64,000 nucleotides of DNA from Axinella damicornis. Taxonomy: Eukaryota > Porifera > Demospongiae > Axinellida > Axinellidae. A program made the position numbers and the translations under genes. This document shows positions 28,601 to 34,249 of the stretch, piece after piece (positions within the stretch are counted from its first letter, which is position 1; each line of letters begins with the position of its first letter). The notes beneath the pieces were generated by a model. It saw only the letters and a list, made by a program, of their open reading frames with translations, made no database searches and was not told the origin of the DNA. The stretch lies in the NCBI GenBank assembly GCA_963931865.1, contig OZ007517.1, positions 4,167,707-4,231,706 on the forward strand. Direction: 5' to 3'.

Positions 28601-29962
28601 AGGGCATCCATCCACCCTATTGATGCAGCAATTGCTAGGTTCAAATTTTTCCGAAGCAACTCTTCGTTCACAGCTCCTGTATCCTGATCCGTATCTGTGC
28701 AAATACCTGCGAGTGTGGATGGGATAAATGTATTTGCGTGGTCCAAACTCAAGCAGCCGTTTTGCAGCTCGACGTATGAGGAATTGCTGCTGCGTGTGGT
28801 AACCAAGGTTGGAAGTCTCTCATTTCTAATGTGTTGTTGTGCCCACCAAACCTTCGTCTGTAGCCCCATCAACTCTGACACACTCAATGGACTTTGGGAG
28901 TCCGGTAAGGGGATTCATAAAAACTGCTTACCTCGGTGACAGGTTTCATGACAGCTTTGACAACCGACCTACGTATCAGCAATCTGTGTGCTGCCCAGCA
29001 GGTCGAGGTATACACCTCCCCACTCCTCATTCTTTAGCTGGAGAAAAAAGTCTTGGCCAGTTTGCAGGATATCTGCAAATGCGACTCGGATAGCTTGCTC
29101 CAGCACTTCCGAATCGGAGACAATGCTAGCTGCTGACTCTGAAGTCTCTGACGAGGCAGGGGTCGAAAAAATACAACTCTATTGTTATCACCCACGCTGA
29201 CTAGGAACCCAGCTTTACCCACGCTTGCTTTACCTACGTATTTCAGCTCACCTGGCTCCTCCGAGCCTGCCTCTTCACGGATCTTGCGCAGTAGCCCGGT
29301 CTTCCAGCTCCTGTAACGCCGCCGGTTCATCAGGTATGACTTTAGACATGGACTCTCCATCCTTTTTTGTTCCATTTCCTTCCTCGCCGCTCATTTTTGA
29401 AATCTCGCTCAGCAAATCTCGCTCCTCACTCGGGAAGATTTGGCGGTTGATAGCACGAGGCCTACGTTGTCAACGGTACTGTGCATGTACTAGCTAGGCC
29501 ACACCCCTGCAGACTACGTGGCATGCAATTACTGAATGTGGACGCCCCTCCCCGTTAACATGGATGTCCTCTCCTGTTAACTTGGTTTAACCTGTTGTTA
29601 AACTGCATTTAGCTTTTCCGAAGAAATTATAGGAAATGGGATTAGACTAGGTACATGGCAAGTACCGTGCTAATCTGTACAGCACAGTATTTTTGTATTT
29701 GACATTAGGAGTGCAAATGCTGAATAGTAACTTTGTTGTTTAGTTAGTTCAGGGATGTCCCTCCTGGTCACCACTGAATTACATACATGACTGTATACCT
29801 GTATTACTATGATCACAGATATATTTTGACTTGCAGGTCAGGTTAGACGGTGAAAGTGCTACTGCAGTAGTTTCTAGTCTCCAGCGGAGTGCTATACACC
29901 TCAAGCAAAGCTCAAAGTTTGCAAAGTTCTTGATTCAACTCATCAACAGAAATTCAGAAATC
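1389..29962 (+). CDS. FANCE: Fanconi anemia group E (FANCE) homologue, multi-exon gene span
   Basis: FANCE bridges the Fanconi anemia core complex (through FANCC) and FANCD2 in nuclear DNA interstrand-crosslink repair. Exons: 2859-2954, 5126-5172, 8721-8748, 9942-9991, 10529-10600, 14563-14634, 21878-22001, 23560-23635, 27188-27242 and 29837-29962. All have AG/GT borders and every successive phase fits (1/2, 0, 1/2, 0, 0, 0, 1/2, 2/1, 0). Joined, they align collinearly with the helical-repeat C-terminal half of vertebrate FANCE as I remember it: the LQ..F.ELC helix, PNLSES, LSYHSGITLL, then SVSRSLLLALSSL, ADLLTKVIKDV, SFIWNE, and KFAKFLIQLINRN near the end. An upstream exon at 1389-1654 may be the divergent N-terminus, but its phase (2 bases left) does not fit exon 2859, so at least one exon is missing between them. 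The last ~30 codons are also unlocated; 60449-60625 is the best candidate. Introns are unusually long and full of transposons. Confidence 0.8.
1761..1882. repeat. Two tandem 61-bp copies
   Basis: The unit beginning GCTGCAGGGTTTTTG and ending GGGGCGGAGATAT occurs at 1761-1821 and again at 1822-1882 with one or two differences. It leads directly into the G run that follows. Confidence 0.85.
1883..1944. repeat. G23 run followed by C28 run (hairpin / quadruplex-prone)
   Basis: 23 consecutive G (1883-1905), an 11-base linker, then 28 consecutive C (1917-1944). The two runs are self-complementary and each strand can also form G-quadruplexes. Exact lengths may be affected by sequencing or assembly error. 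Confidence 0.8.
1945..2597. other. Intronic/intergenic stretch without recognised gene
   Basis: I see no convincing exon. A short open stretch at 2333-2443 ends in GAA|GTAAGC and could hide the missing FANCE exon, but its phase and content do not let me decide. Confidence 0.4.
2598..2660. mobile_element. Short palindromic MITE, TAGCCTCG family
   Basis: Begins TAGCCTCGTTCCCAGGC and ends with the matching inverted GCCTGGGACCGAGGCTA; the whole 63 bp folds on itself. Flanks ATGTTTCAG and ATGTTACAA match in 7 of 9 positions, consistent with an aged 9-bp target duplication. Confidence 0.75.
2859..2954 (+). CDS. FANCE: FANCE-like exon (basic linker region)
   Basis: Preceded by CTCTTTCACAG and followed by GTAAGT. 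Encodes GPLRKRRRIDTEAEQ and then a Cys/Leu-rich stretch. The basic RKRRR patch could be a nuclear localisation signal. It takes one base from the previous exon and passes one on, which joins perfectly to exon 5126. Confidence 0.6.
3097..3112. repeat. C homopolymer
   Basis: About 16 consecutive C in a FANCE intron; length may vary by assembly error. Confidence 0.7.
3367..3438. mobile_element. Short palindromic MITE, TAGCCTCG family
   Basis: TAGCCTCGTTCCCAGGCC at the left and GGCCAGGAATGAGGCA at the right form inverted ends around a CAGTATGCAAATACTG core. Confidence 0.65.
3806..3941. mobile_element. Palindromic MITE, TAGCCTCG family, with perfect 9-bp target duplication
   Basis: Starts TAGCCTCGGTCCCAGG, ends CCTGGGACCGAGGCTA. 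The nine bases GTATAGCCC stand immediately before (3797-3805) and after (3942-3950). A 9-bp duplication is the hallmark of Mutator-like elements. Confidence 0.85.
4334..4594. repeat. Diverged direct repeat in intron
   Basis: The string GTTTCTGCTAACCTTTGTG followed by TTATTAGTTGTGCC and, further on, ATGCTACTAGTTGAACCTGCC occurs at about 4335-4405 and again at 4533-4594. Nearby 4200-4270 carries two copies of AGGTTGGAAGCCATTAT. Otherwise 3950-5125 shows no gene. Confidence 0.7.
5126..5172 (+). CDS. FANCE: FANCE-like exon (47 bp)
   Basis: Acceptor TTGTTGTTGCAG, donor GTGAGT. After completing a Cys codon it encodes KTGAHVFEAPSAGLE and ends in phase 0, matching exon 8721. Confidence 0.5.
6015..6614. 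mobile_element. TAGCCTCG-family element, 600 bp
   Basis: Left end TAGCCTCATTCCCAGGCC, right end GGCCTGGGAACGAGGCTA. Flanks CTCCTACAT (6006-6014) and CTCCTGCAT (6615-6623) agree in 8 of 9 positions. The interior has no protein that I recognise. Confidence 0.75.
6965..7373. mobile_element. TTAA-flanked MITE, family 1
   Basis: TTAA at 6961-6964 and 7374-7377 flanks inverted ends GACTATTCTTTGC.GG / GGTCACTATTATTTGCGGG (right end reversed), followed by TAATTTTAGCGAATT on both sides. TTAA duplication is diagnostic of piggyBac-type transposition. A second copy is at 48885-49478 and a lone end at about 9005-9050. It contains a short (TA)n tract around 7160. Confidence 0.75.
7649..8011 (-). pseudogene. 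DIRS-type gag-like fragment
   Basis: The frame encodes LPVPEKLAQKIVLLEFVEM, and later ILQWLQCFSAMVGALS. This parallels the gag-like frame of the DIRS element at 18.9-19.4 kb (IPKKLAERILAGEYVDM ... LATWVQCFGLYAAVVGS), so it is a stray fragment of a related element. Downstream of residue ~95 the similarity stops, suggesting a frameshift or truncation. The antisense frames here are shadows. Confidence 0.6.
8721..8748 (+). CDS. FANCE: FANCE-like micro-exon (28 bp)
   Basis: Acceptor TTTTCCTTATAG, donor GTGAGC. It encodes RLQVFFSEL plus the first base of a Cys codon. Found because exon 5126 ends in phase 0 and exon 9942 needs one base; this micro-exon satisfies both and supplies the LQ..F helix that precedes the Cys-Ser segment in FANCE. 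Confidence 0.5.
9005..9050. mobile_element. Solitary end of TTAA MITE family 1
   Basis: AAAATTAGTGCCCCCAAATA then ATAGTGCCCTAAAGG repeats the right end of the 6965-7373 element; the other end is not visible. Confidence 0.5.
9669..9729. repeat. Perfect 29-bp inverted repeat with 3-base loop
   Basis: The arm 9669-9697 (starting TTGACTGCAATCATAACACA) is followed by GTC and then its exact reverse complement 9701-9729. No mismatch in 29 pairs. It could be a cruciform site, a very young foldback, or a small-RNA hairpin precursor; transcription is unknown. Confidence 0.9.
9942..9991 (+). CDS. FANCE: FANCE-like exon
   Basis: Acceptor TTCTTACTTTTCAG, donor GTACGT. Completing the Cys codon, it encodes CFSESFDSFMTLGSNQ and ends in phase 0. 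Confidence 0.65.
10529..10600 (+). CDS. FANCE: FANCE-like exon (24 codons)
   Basis: Acceptor CTCTCCTGTAG, donor GTGAGT, phase 0 at both ends. Encodes IERVLSQGDCPNLSES then AVIATIQN; corresponds to the FANCE helix with P-x-LS before the central leucine-rich helices. Confidence 0.75.
11363..11929. mobile_element. MITE with TA target duplication (Tc1/mariner-like)
   Basis: Inverted ends TACCGTACTCTCGCGAAAG / CTTTCGCGAGAGTACGGTA, each followed internally by TCCGCCC; TA flanks. The interior repeats GGGGTGGGCGCTCTTT three to four times. No transposase frame. Confidence 0.75.
12057..12401 (-). pseudogene. PHD-finger fragment behind a Lys/Glu/Arg-rich low-complexity stretch
   Basis: On the minus strand the end of the frame reads RKQVCDDCQQWFHVGCVDL, the second half of a PHD finger (CDxCxxWFHxxC). 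The preceding 80 codons come from a degenerate purine-rich repeat (KEEERRRSDEGQ-like) and carry no fold. PHD fingers of this type are common in non-LTR retrotransposon proteins of sponges and cnidarians, so this is probably a retroelement remnant. Confidence 0.4.
12514..12738. repeat. 225-bp direct repeat, copy 1
   Basis: Almost identical to 13109-13333 (offset 595 bp; I see only about one substitution). Begins CCACCTATGGAC and ends CACATGCTCTGTTG. Confidence 0.9.
13109..13333. repeat. 225-bp direct repeat, copy 2
   Basis: Second copy of 12514-12738. The 370 bp between the copies are not duplicated. Confidence 0.9.
13791..13857. mobile_element. Palindromic MITE, TAGCCTCG family
   Basis: AGCCTCGTTCCCAGGCCCC ... 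GGGGCCTGGGAACGAGGCT with a CGAAAAATCGGAAATTTTTCG core: nearly perfect 66-bp hairpin. GAGCACA occurs on both sides, a partial target duplication. Confidence 0.8.
14563..14634 (+). CDS. FANCE: FANCE-like exon (24 codons)
   Basis: Acceptor TTTCTTCTACAG, donor GTAAAG, phase 0/0. Encodes LVSSTTSLSYHSGITLL then RVTTLPL; LSYHSGITLL aligns with the LSLSNATVL segment of human FANCE. Confidence 0.75.
14635..15342. other. Intronic sequence, no gene seen
   Basis: Between a FANCE exon and the DIRS element. Positions 15060-15290 (GAGACCCTGC repeated twice, purine rich) may be the terminal region of the DIRS element; its exact end is not visible. Confidence 0.4.
15343..16155 (-). pseudogene. DIRS tyrosine recombinase
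   Basis: A frame of about 270 codons. It contains the Arg of box I in FFGFMRSGEI, a Lys/Thr-rich hairpin (LKTSKTDPFRKG), the H-x-x-R of box II in CGHSFRIGATT, then LLGRWNSSAYLLYIQT with the Trp and the nucleophilic Tyr. All four catalytic positions R, H, R, Y are visible, so the domain itself looks undamaged. It would integrate a circular DNA copy without duplicating the target. There is no proper start codon because the frame is entered from an upstream broken frame; I treat it as a fossil domain. Confidence 0.85.
16357..16725 (-). pseudogene. DIRS RNase H domain
   Basis: Contains ELIPVVLAAALWG, the acidic ALSDNMAVV motif and HIPGVHNTLADALSRN, typical of the RNase H that follows RT in DIRS and Ty3-like elements. 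It is cut from the RT part by a stop (about 17145) and by the inserted MITE. Confidence 0.8.
16774..17099. mobile_element. hAT-type MITE inserted in the DIRS pol frame
   Basis: Inverted ends TAGGGGTGGGCGATAT / ATATTGCCCACCCCTA, exactly flanked by the 8-bp duplication CCGCCAGA (16766-16773 and 17100-17107). Interior is AT rich with many ATCACGATA repeats. 8-bp duplications and TAGGGGTG ends are hAT characteristics. The perfect duplication shows it is younger than the DIRS insertion. Confidence 0.9.
17195..18087 (-). pseudogene. DIRS reverse transcriptase
   Basis: Two frames cover the domain: 18087-17887 (TYIDKEVLLGRM, then HISPFGVIPKK) and 17947-17195 (GKLDVKEAFRLVPIHP = motif A; LPFGLHSAPLLF = motif B; HYVDNFIVLG = motif C; VLGIEFD). 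Motif C reads YVDN, so the second catalytic Asp is replaced, unlike the usual YxDD. The frame ends in an early stop at 17195 where a Trp would be expected. A further N-terminal piece (HPDSAFSSFILEGIREGF) lies at about 18165-18260. Confidence 0.85.
18506..19374 (-). pseudogene. DIRS gag-like protein
   Basis: The upstream frame (19374-18922) carries IPKKLAERILAGEYVDM and LATWVQCFGLYAAVVGS; a frameshift near 18925 leads into a second frame with MCQIVRASHRFKWPSW, a DWACIDSSLFAHCF segment and a CCCH-like knuckle ending CRYTHRCAKCGSDHPSRLC. It would coat the element RNA. The antisense frames in 18.5-19.3 kb are shadows. Confidence 0.7.
19860..20255. repeat. Degenerate minisatellite, core CTGGACACCGGCCCAGAG
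   Basis: At least eight imperfect copies of CTGGACRCCGGCCCAG, alternating with GAGGCCTTGGTGTAGCTG-like spacers. A G run of about 27 lies inside it at 19933-19959. Confidence 0.75.
20374..20800. mobile_element. Foldback MITE with long inverted arms, TTAA type (family 2)
   Basis: Ends GGTTACGGGATACTCGTGCG / CGCACGAGTGTCCCGTAACC; the arms extend about 200 bp each (20374-20545 and 20640-20800). Left flank is TTAA, right flank TTGA (one change). The 54410-54981 element shares the GGTTACGGGAT terminus. Confidence 0.8.
20805..21877. other. Intronic sequence, no gene seen
   Basis: Remainder of the FANCE intron before exon 21878. I found neither an exon nor a recognisable element. Confidence 0.4.
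21878..22001 (+). CDS. FANCE: FANCE-like exon (central helices)
   Basis: Acceptor CATTCCCTTGCAG, donor GTAAGC. Encodes LEGLQQSVSRSLLLALSSL, then a LVNQLPRISS segment and LLVPLVKCKQF, plus one base of a Gly codon. SVSRSLLLALSSL is the counterpart of SSASRLLTTAL in human FANCE. Confidence 0.85.
22093..23491. mobile_element. TAGCCTCG-family element, 1.4 kb, perfect 9-bp target duplication
   Basis: Left end TATCCTCGTTCCCAGGCCG, right end CGGCCTGGGAATGAGGCTA; arms of about 110 bp. GCATGTCAC is duplicated at 22084-22092 and 23492-23500. Between the arms sits another element (about 22526-23355) with ends like TATTTATGCTAATAAAACGG and many TTCCTGGAAT and CACAAACGC repeats; the same inner element recurs reversed at about 52158-53385. 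Confidence 0.85.
23560..23635 (+). CDS. FANCE: FANCE-like exon
   Basis: Acceptor GTATATACAG, donor GTACGT. Completes Gly, then AVHADLLTKVIKDVMTAEQ, KESFW and two bases of an Arg codon; matches TELLCCLVKM... in human FANCE. Confidence 0.8.
24856..25517. mobile_element. hAT-like element, copy 1, carrying a transposase first-exon remnant
   Basis: Inverted ends TAGTGCTGGGCGATA / TATCGCCCAGCACTA with perfect 8-bp duplication ATTGAAGT (24848-24855, 25518-25525). At 25021-25128 a short frame MAIPAERLREESSS followed by TSSWSFGFSKHNDS ends at a GTATGT donor, as in the first exon of a BED-finger hAT transposase. The rest of the transposase is missing. Confidence 0.85.
25659..25682. repeat. (GT)12 microsatellite
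   Basis: Twelve GT units in the FANCE intron. The following 25.7-26.4 kb shows no gene. Confidence 0.9.
26450..26837. mobile_element. Diverged TAGCCTCG-family element
   Basis: Ends TAGTCTCATGCCCAGTCCC and GGTCTGGGAACGAGACTA; flanks ATTCCATCC and ATTTCATCT match at 7 of 9 positions. Inner arms AAAGAGGGTCTGGTGTTCT and its complement extend the inverted repeat. Confidence 0.7.
27188..27242 (+). CDS. FANCE: FANCE-like exon (55 bp)
   Basis: Acceptor TATGTACACAG, donor GTACGT. Completes Arg, then SFIWNESVVDVAQALVDK; matches PWKEETFLVLQSLLE in human FANCE. Confidence 0.8.
27765..29375 (-). pseudogene. Frame-broken copy of an expanded PHD-finger protein family
   Basis: Fragments of one protein follow in order on the minus strand but in different frames. 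An N-terminal exon starts at ATG 29375 and ends near 29255 at a GTGAGC donor. Exon 2 reads VLEQAIRVAFADILQTGQDF then LQLKNEEWGG. Next come SSYVELQNGCLSLDHANTFI, NRVDGCPCGNTTINLHWGAD, YHLLLCCFKPDCPHPLC, PWGNSSCDSCNGLCAGHY, and finally a C-terminal PHD finger (27765-28223: YHCGQC, LWIGCDMCDKWYCGSC, VYICTKSC). Several frame changes and a stop after HLLTF show decay, although some could be introns. I recall many intact relatives in corals and sponges, annotated as uncharacterised; this is memory. PHD fingers read histone tails; the biological role of the family is unknown. It lies antisense within a FANCE intron and is probably a mobile or retroposed copy. Confidence 0.65.
29837..29962 (+). CDS. 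FANCE: FANCE-like exon (42 codons)
   Basis: Acceptor TTTTGACTTGCAG, donor GTAAGT, phase 0/0. Encodes VRLDGESATAVVSSLQRSA then IHLKQSSKFAKFLIQLINR and NSEI; the counterpart in human FANCE is MTPEKFSVLMEKL ... AYAKLMLTVMTKY. The gene must continue with one more exon of roughly 30 codons. Confidence 0.85.
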
Positions 29963-30005
29963 GTAAGTGTACTTAGTATCATGAACTATGGACAGGGTTC
30001 CACAG

Positions 30006-30362
30006 TAGCCTCATTCCCAGACCGTTCCCACCGCCAGTATTGATCGCTTCCAGTATGAAATACTGCAGGGGAAGGCCTGGGAGATCTGGTCATGTGTGGT
30101 GCCATCAGGTAGACACATGGTACACACACGGAGAGCAGTGCCCAACGAAGAATCTCAACGTCCTGTCTTATACTGTCCATCCAAAGGCTGGATAGATGCG
30201 AAACTGGTATTATAACAGTTGGGCACTGCCGCCCCCTCGTGTGTCTACCATCTGTCTATCTGACATCATCACGTGTGACCAGATCTCCCAGGCCTTCCCC
30301 CGACATATTTCATACTGGAAGTGATCAAATACTGGCGGTGAGAACAGCCTGGGAACAAGGTA
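30006..30362. mobile_element. TAGCCTCG-family foldback element
   Basis: Left TAGCCTCATTCCCAGACCGT, right GCCTGGGAACAAGGTA; the arms (30006-30115 and 30228-30362) share CAGATCTCCCAGGCCTTCCC and CATACTGGAAGTGATC in reversed orientation. Confidence 0.75.
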
Positions 30363-30564
30363 ACCATGTTCCCTGACTCCTCCCCAGCTTTCTGTCGCAT
30401 ACTGTGCAGAAAACGGGGAGAGAGCCTGGAAGTTTTCATCACAGGCACGATGATGTACTATGCATGGTTTTGGTAATCGAATTATGTAATACCCACACAT
30501 TCGTTAAGTACTGTTAATGTGTCATTGCGAGTTCAATCGTGTTGGAGGCTTGTTGACGGTCTCA

Positions 30565-30961
30565 GCGCTGGATGCCGCTCAGCATGACAGCAAGTAGTCC
30601 TTGAAAGGCAACTGTGAGTCCTGACAGCAACTTTTGCAACTTTTACTAAAAAAATTGGCCAGCTAGCAAACATTCTGGTTAGCTATGCCTGGCGTGGCCC
30701 TGCATTTGCTCTTGCTCCCAGCGGACGCTGAGTTACGCTAGGCACACTAGGCACATGGCCTCCTGCTTGATAGTGAACGACCTGTGTACTACATGTAATC
30801 TTGGCAAAACAAAAGCGTGACTAGCCTGAGCGTTCGCTCGTGATTTGTCACTTGAAACCATTGTGTACCTCTCTCAATTATAAAACTTGTTTCAGGACTC
30901 ACAGCTGTTGGTTGTGGTCTTCCAAGGACATCCTCGCTGTCGTACTGAGCGGCATCCAGCA
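30565..30961. repeat. Diverged inverted repeat
   Basis: GCTGGATGCCGCTCAG...GTGAGTCCT at 30569-30622 is the reverse complement, with differences, of GGACTCACAG...GAGCGGCATCCAGC at 30898-30961. Confidence 0.75.
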
Positions 30962-31136
30962 AGATCAAAAACGGTATGCGTGGGTAATAATTTGATTACC
31001 AAAACTACACATAAAACCACGCACAGTACATCTTCGTGCATGTGATGAAATCTTACAGGCAAAAAGCTGGGGAGGAACCGGGAATGAGGCTAGGAACAAG
31101 GCTAATTCCACAGGGTGTACCTACTGTGATGATCAC

Positions 31137-31678
31137 AAGAGCGCATAAGTAGGTCGCGCGGAGTAAGAGTGTGTAACTTCCGGAAAATTCAAACCGGGAA
31201 AAATACATACATGTAAGTTGTAATAAAAATAGCTATAGCGCGTCTAAACACTCTTGTAGTGATTCTTTCCGCCACGTGATAATTGACTAGAGTGGCGACA
31301 CCATGGTCATTATTCTGTGTTGTTGTGCACAGCTGTGTAGTTCTGAGCCAAGTGACGGCAGGAAACGACAGCGACAGCTACCAGAGAACGCTCTACAGTT
31401 GTGCTGAAGGCTAACCTAGTTAGCCTCGTACCCAGGCGGTACGAGGCTAGGCTATATTAAACCTAGTCTACTCGAACAGTCACGACAACGGTTATTGTGT
31501 GGATGTTCTTACCTGAGGCTGGAGGTGGAGAACGTCGACATCAGCAACGATCGCCACGGTGGGTTATAGGTTCAAAAAAGTTCAGCCGGAGCCGAATTGC
31601 TAGCCACTTAGATCTTCGCACCTCGCTAACGCGTTACACGCTCTTACTCCCGGGGGCGCGATCTACTTATGCGCTCTT
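31137..31678. mobile_element. TIR element, 542 bp
   Basis: Inverted ends AAGAGCGCATAAGTAGGTCG / CGATCTACTTATGCGCTCTT, extending with AGTAAGAGTGTGTAAC. Its two sides are flanked by direct copies of an approximately 100-bp segment containing GCATGTGATGAAATCTT (31037-31120 and 31690-31795). A small TAGCCTCGTACCC.. palindrome lies inside at 31419-31451. Confidence 0.75.
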
Positions 31679-31799
31679 GTACATCATCATGCATGTGATG
31701 AAATCTTCCAGGGTCCCCATTTTTTGTACAGTGTGTGACAAAAAGCTGGGGAGGAGCTGGGAACGAGGCTAGGAACAAGGCTAATTCCACAGGGTGTAC

Positions 31800-32644
31800 G
31801 TACTTCAGTAGGTTGCAGCCCTCACGCAATATTCACCATTCTATTTGTTGCTATGGGATATGGTCTAGGTAAGATAGGGCCCTCCCAATCACCCTGGGAA
31901 CACTCGGGTAGTGTTAATCTGTCTCGGCTGCACCCTCAACCAATTACATTTTTTTAAAAAATGATGCCCAGGGGGTGAAATTATGTTGGAAAAGTGCCTG
32001 GACAATTTGTCGTAGCACATCAATTTTGTTTTGCCATTCTCAGCTGTGTATGATAGCAACCAGGAGTTTGTGAACTGCCAATGGGCTGTGTAACTAGAGT
32101 GTATCCAAATTCATAGTGATGTTGGGCTGTCCAAGGTGAATGAACTACTGTAGCAAACACATTTGCAAGGGTGTTTGTTTGCTTTGGAACAACTTGCAGG
32201 AAATGAACACCTTATTTGGAGTGCTTGTAATCAGTCAAGGCTTCCGGAAGCCACTGTTCCAGTATCCAAATTACCTGTAATTCCTAATTGTGATAATTAG
32301 TGTTCTTACTGTGTTCACATCCTGGAGTAATTAAGAGGTCAATTACTATGTTTGTGTAACAGAATGCTGCAGGAATGCAACAGCACCCTCCATCCCCATG
32401 CCAAGCCAAAACTACGGCACACACCGTCAGGTGTACACTCTCACACTGCACGTAGTAAGATACCCTTGCATGCACGCACCCTTGCGTGTACATCTCACAT
32501 CGAACACACCGTCAGATAATTATACCCTCTCACCACACAGACATTCACGTATAAACCCTTGACATATACACCTTCAGACTGCGTACCCTTTCACATGTAC
32601 ACCCTCACACTACACAGTCATAATAGCAGCAGATTATTCACCCT

Positions 32645-32703
<59 letters not shown>

Positions 32704-33340
32704 CACACCCACACACACCTTAGGAATATCTGCGTCCGTAATGTGTCTACTCCTTCCCATTGACCCATCTACCAACCCTTCAACCAGATCAGCTGTCGAC
32801 TGACTTAGAGGAGAACATGGGATGGTAGCAAGTCGTCAAAGAGACCAAGGACAGGTGTACTTGGGTTGACAATGTCATGTGATGTAGTGAATTTACTGAC
32901 AGCTGGTTTTCTGATTGAAGTTCAGTTTATGGTAAGGGGTTTCATATTCATAATGTAATTGACATTTCACTAATGGGCAGTGGAAGCCAAGTCCCTTGGT
33001 ACTTCCTGTGTTAGTGTGAATACTCTTACCTGTTTGATCGACGATGGCGACATTACAGACGGAGACCACTCGTGGACCTACCTATTCTTTGGCTAGAGCG
33101 ATGAGCAAACCATGGACAGTCTAACCAGGCTCTGAAAACTGAACAAAACCGGACCGCTGGTGGACTTACCTATTCACCGACCTCAGACCTGTACATGTCC
33201 TGCAGAACACATGGTGTGCTAGAGCAGTGTCTGATTGTCATAATATGATTTCTGTCGCCTCAGTCATGTGCATGCAAATACTCACTGCATTGCACTCGCT
33301 CGTGCTTGCCCCACAATGTGATGCATTCTTTTAGTTATAG
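31800..33340. other. Intergenic/intronic stretch with simple repeats
   Basis: No gene recognised. 32380-32640 is a loose CA-rich run of ACACCCTCACAC-like words leading into a dinucleotide repeat. Confidence 0.4.
32646..32701. repeat. (CA)n microsatellite
   Basis: About 28 uninterrupted CA units. Confidence 0.95.
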
Positions 33341-33622
33341 CAACGAGAACTCGAATACAGGCACAGCACAGAATAGCTAGCTATATTCTGGCAGGAAGCA
33401 CAACAGTACACTAAAGGGCATGGCAGTAGAGGTCATTCCAAAACCACAAACATGTACCAGCACAAATTAGCACTGCAACTACTCTGCTGTAACTATGCCT
33501 ACAGCACATGCACTCTACCAAGGGTGCATCGAGCCGCCAAGAGGCTCGTAGACAGCAAAATGCTGAGCGTTACTGAATATAGAATTCAAATTTGGACTGC
33601 ACGAGATCTGTAGACGCACCCC

Positions 33623-34042
33623 TTATGCGGTCACTTTCTTTGATATGGCTGGCATTCCTTCTGCAGCGGTCGTCTTTGACGAGGATCTAGCTACATAGAG
33701 TGAGCCCCTTTCGATGCTACCATTCCCTCCCTCCAACTTCTGCAACAGCAAACGTCGAGCTGTTGTCAGGAGCGGCGAATGTTGGGCTTGCATCCGGCAA
33801 TACTTTCTCTGAATCTGGCCTGCTACACTGGTAGGAGAGGTACCCGGACCAGTAGAAGACGTACTTGGGCTAGAGAATGCTTGGATGGCGTTTCTATACC
33901 GAAATCGGTGGCACTCGAAGTCGTCTTCCTTGCTGCCATCTCCCAGGAAAGCGTTAGTCTCGCGCGCCAGTCTCTCGCTACACCCACTACTAGTCTGGTC
34001 CGCGAGACTTAGGATAACATTCCGTCGAACGTCCGTAACCAT
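33623..34042 (-). CDS. Hypothetical protein, 139 aa
   Basis: Open frame from ATG 34042 to TGA 33623. It is rich in Ser, Thr and Arg (a SSPSTSSTGPGTSPTS segment in the middle; a LLLQKLEGG helix after it) with no domain, signal peptide or membrane segment that I recognise. It begins near the left end of the paralogous block A but has no counterpart in block B. Could be a chance frame; moderate composition bias keeps me cautious. Confidence 0.3.
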   Translation of the reverse strand: MVTDVRRNVILSLADQTSSGCSERLARETNAFLGDGSKEDDFECHRFRYRNAIQAFSSPSTSSTGPGTSPTSVAGQIQRKYCRMQAQHSPLLTTARRLLLQKLEGGNGSIERGSLYVARSSSKTTAAEGMPAISKKVTA

Positions 34043-34249
34043 ACCGTGCACGCAATTTCACATGCTTAACCGGAAACGTTATTTTTAGTAACACTCAGCA
34101 CTATGCCGTCATGCCCGGTGGCTCGATGCACCCTTGACTTTATGATCTCCACCCCCTCACCTCCACACTCCCTTACTTCACCTCCACACTCCCTCACATC
34201 CACACTCCTTCACCTCCACACCCCCTCACCTCCACACTCCCTCACTCCC

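Noticed and set aside
30899..30990. Phase-0 frame DSQLLVVVFQGHPR as the last FANCE exon
   Set aside because: It is one arm of an inverted repeat (30565-30961), has no FANCE-like leucine pattern and runs on through a GTATGC site without a near stop.
32380..32705. CRISPR-like spacing of ACACCCTCACAC words
   Set aside because: Irregular CA-rich simple sequence ending in a pure dinucleotide repeat; no constant repeat or spacer length, and the DNA is eukaryotic.
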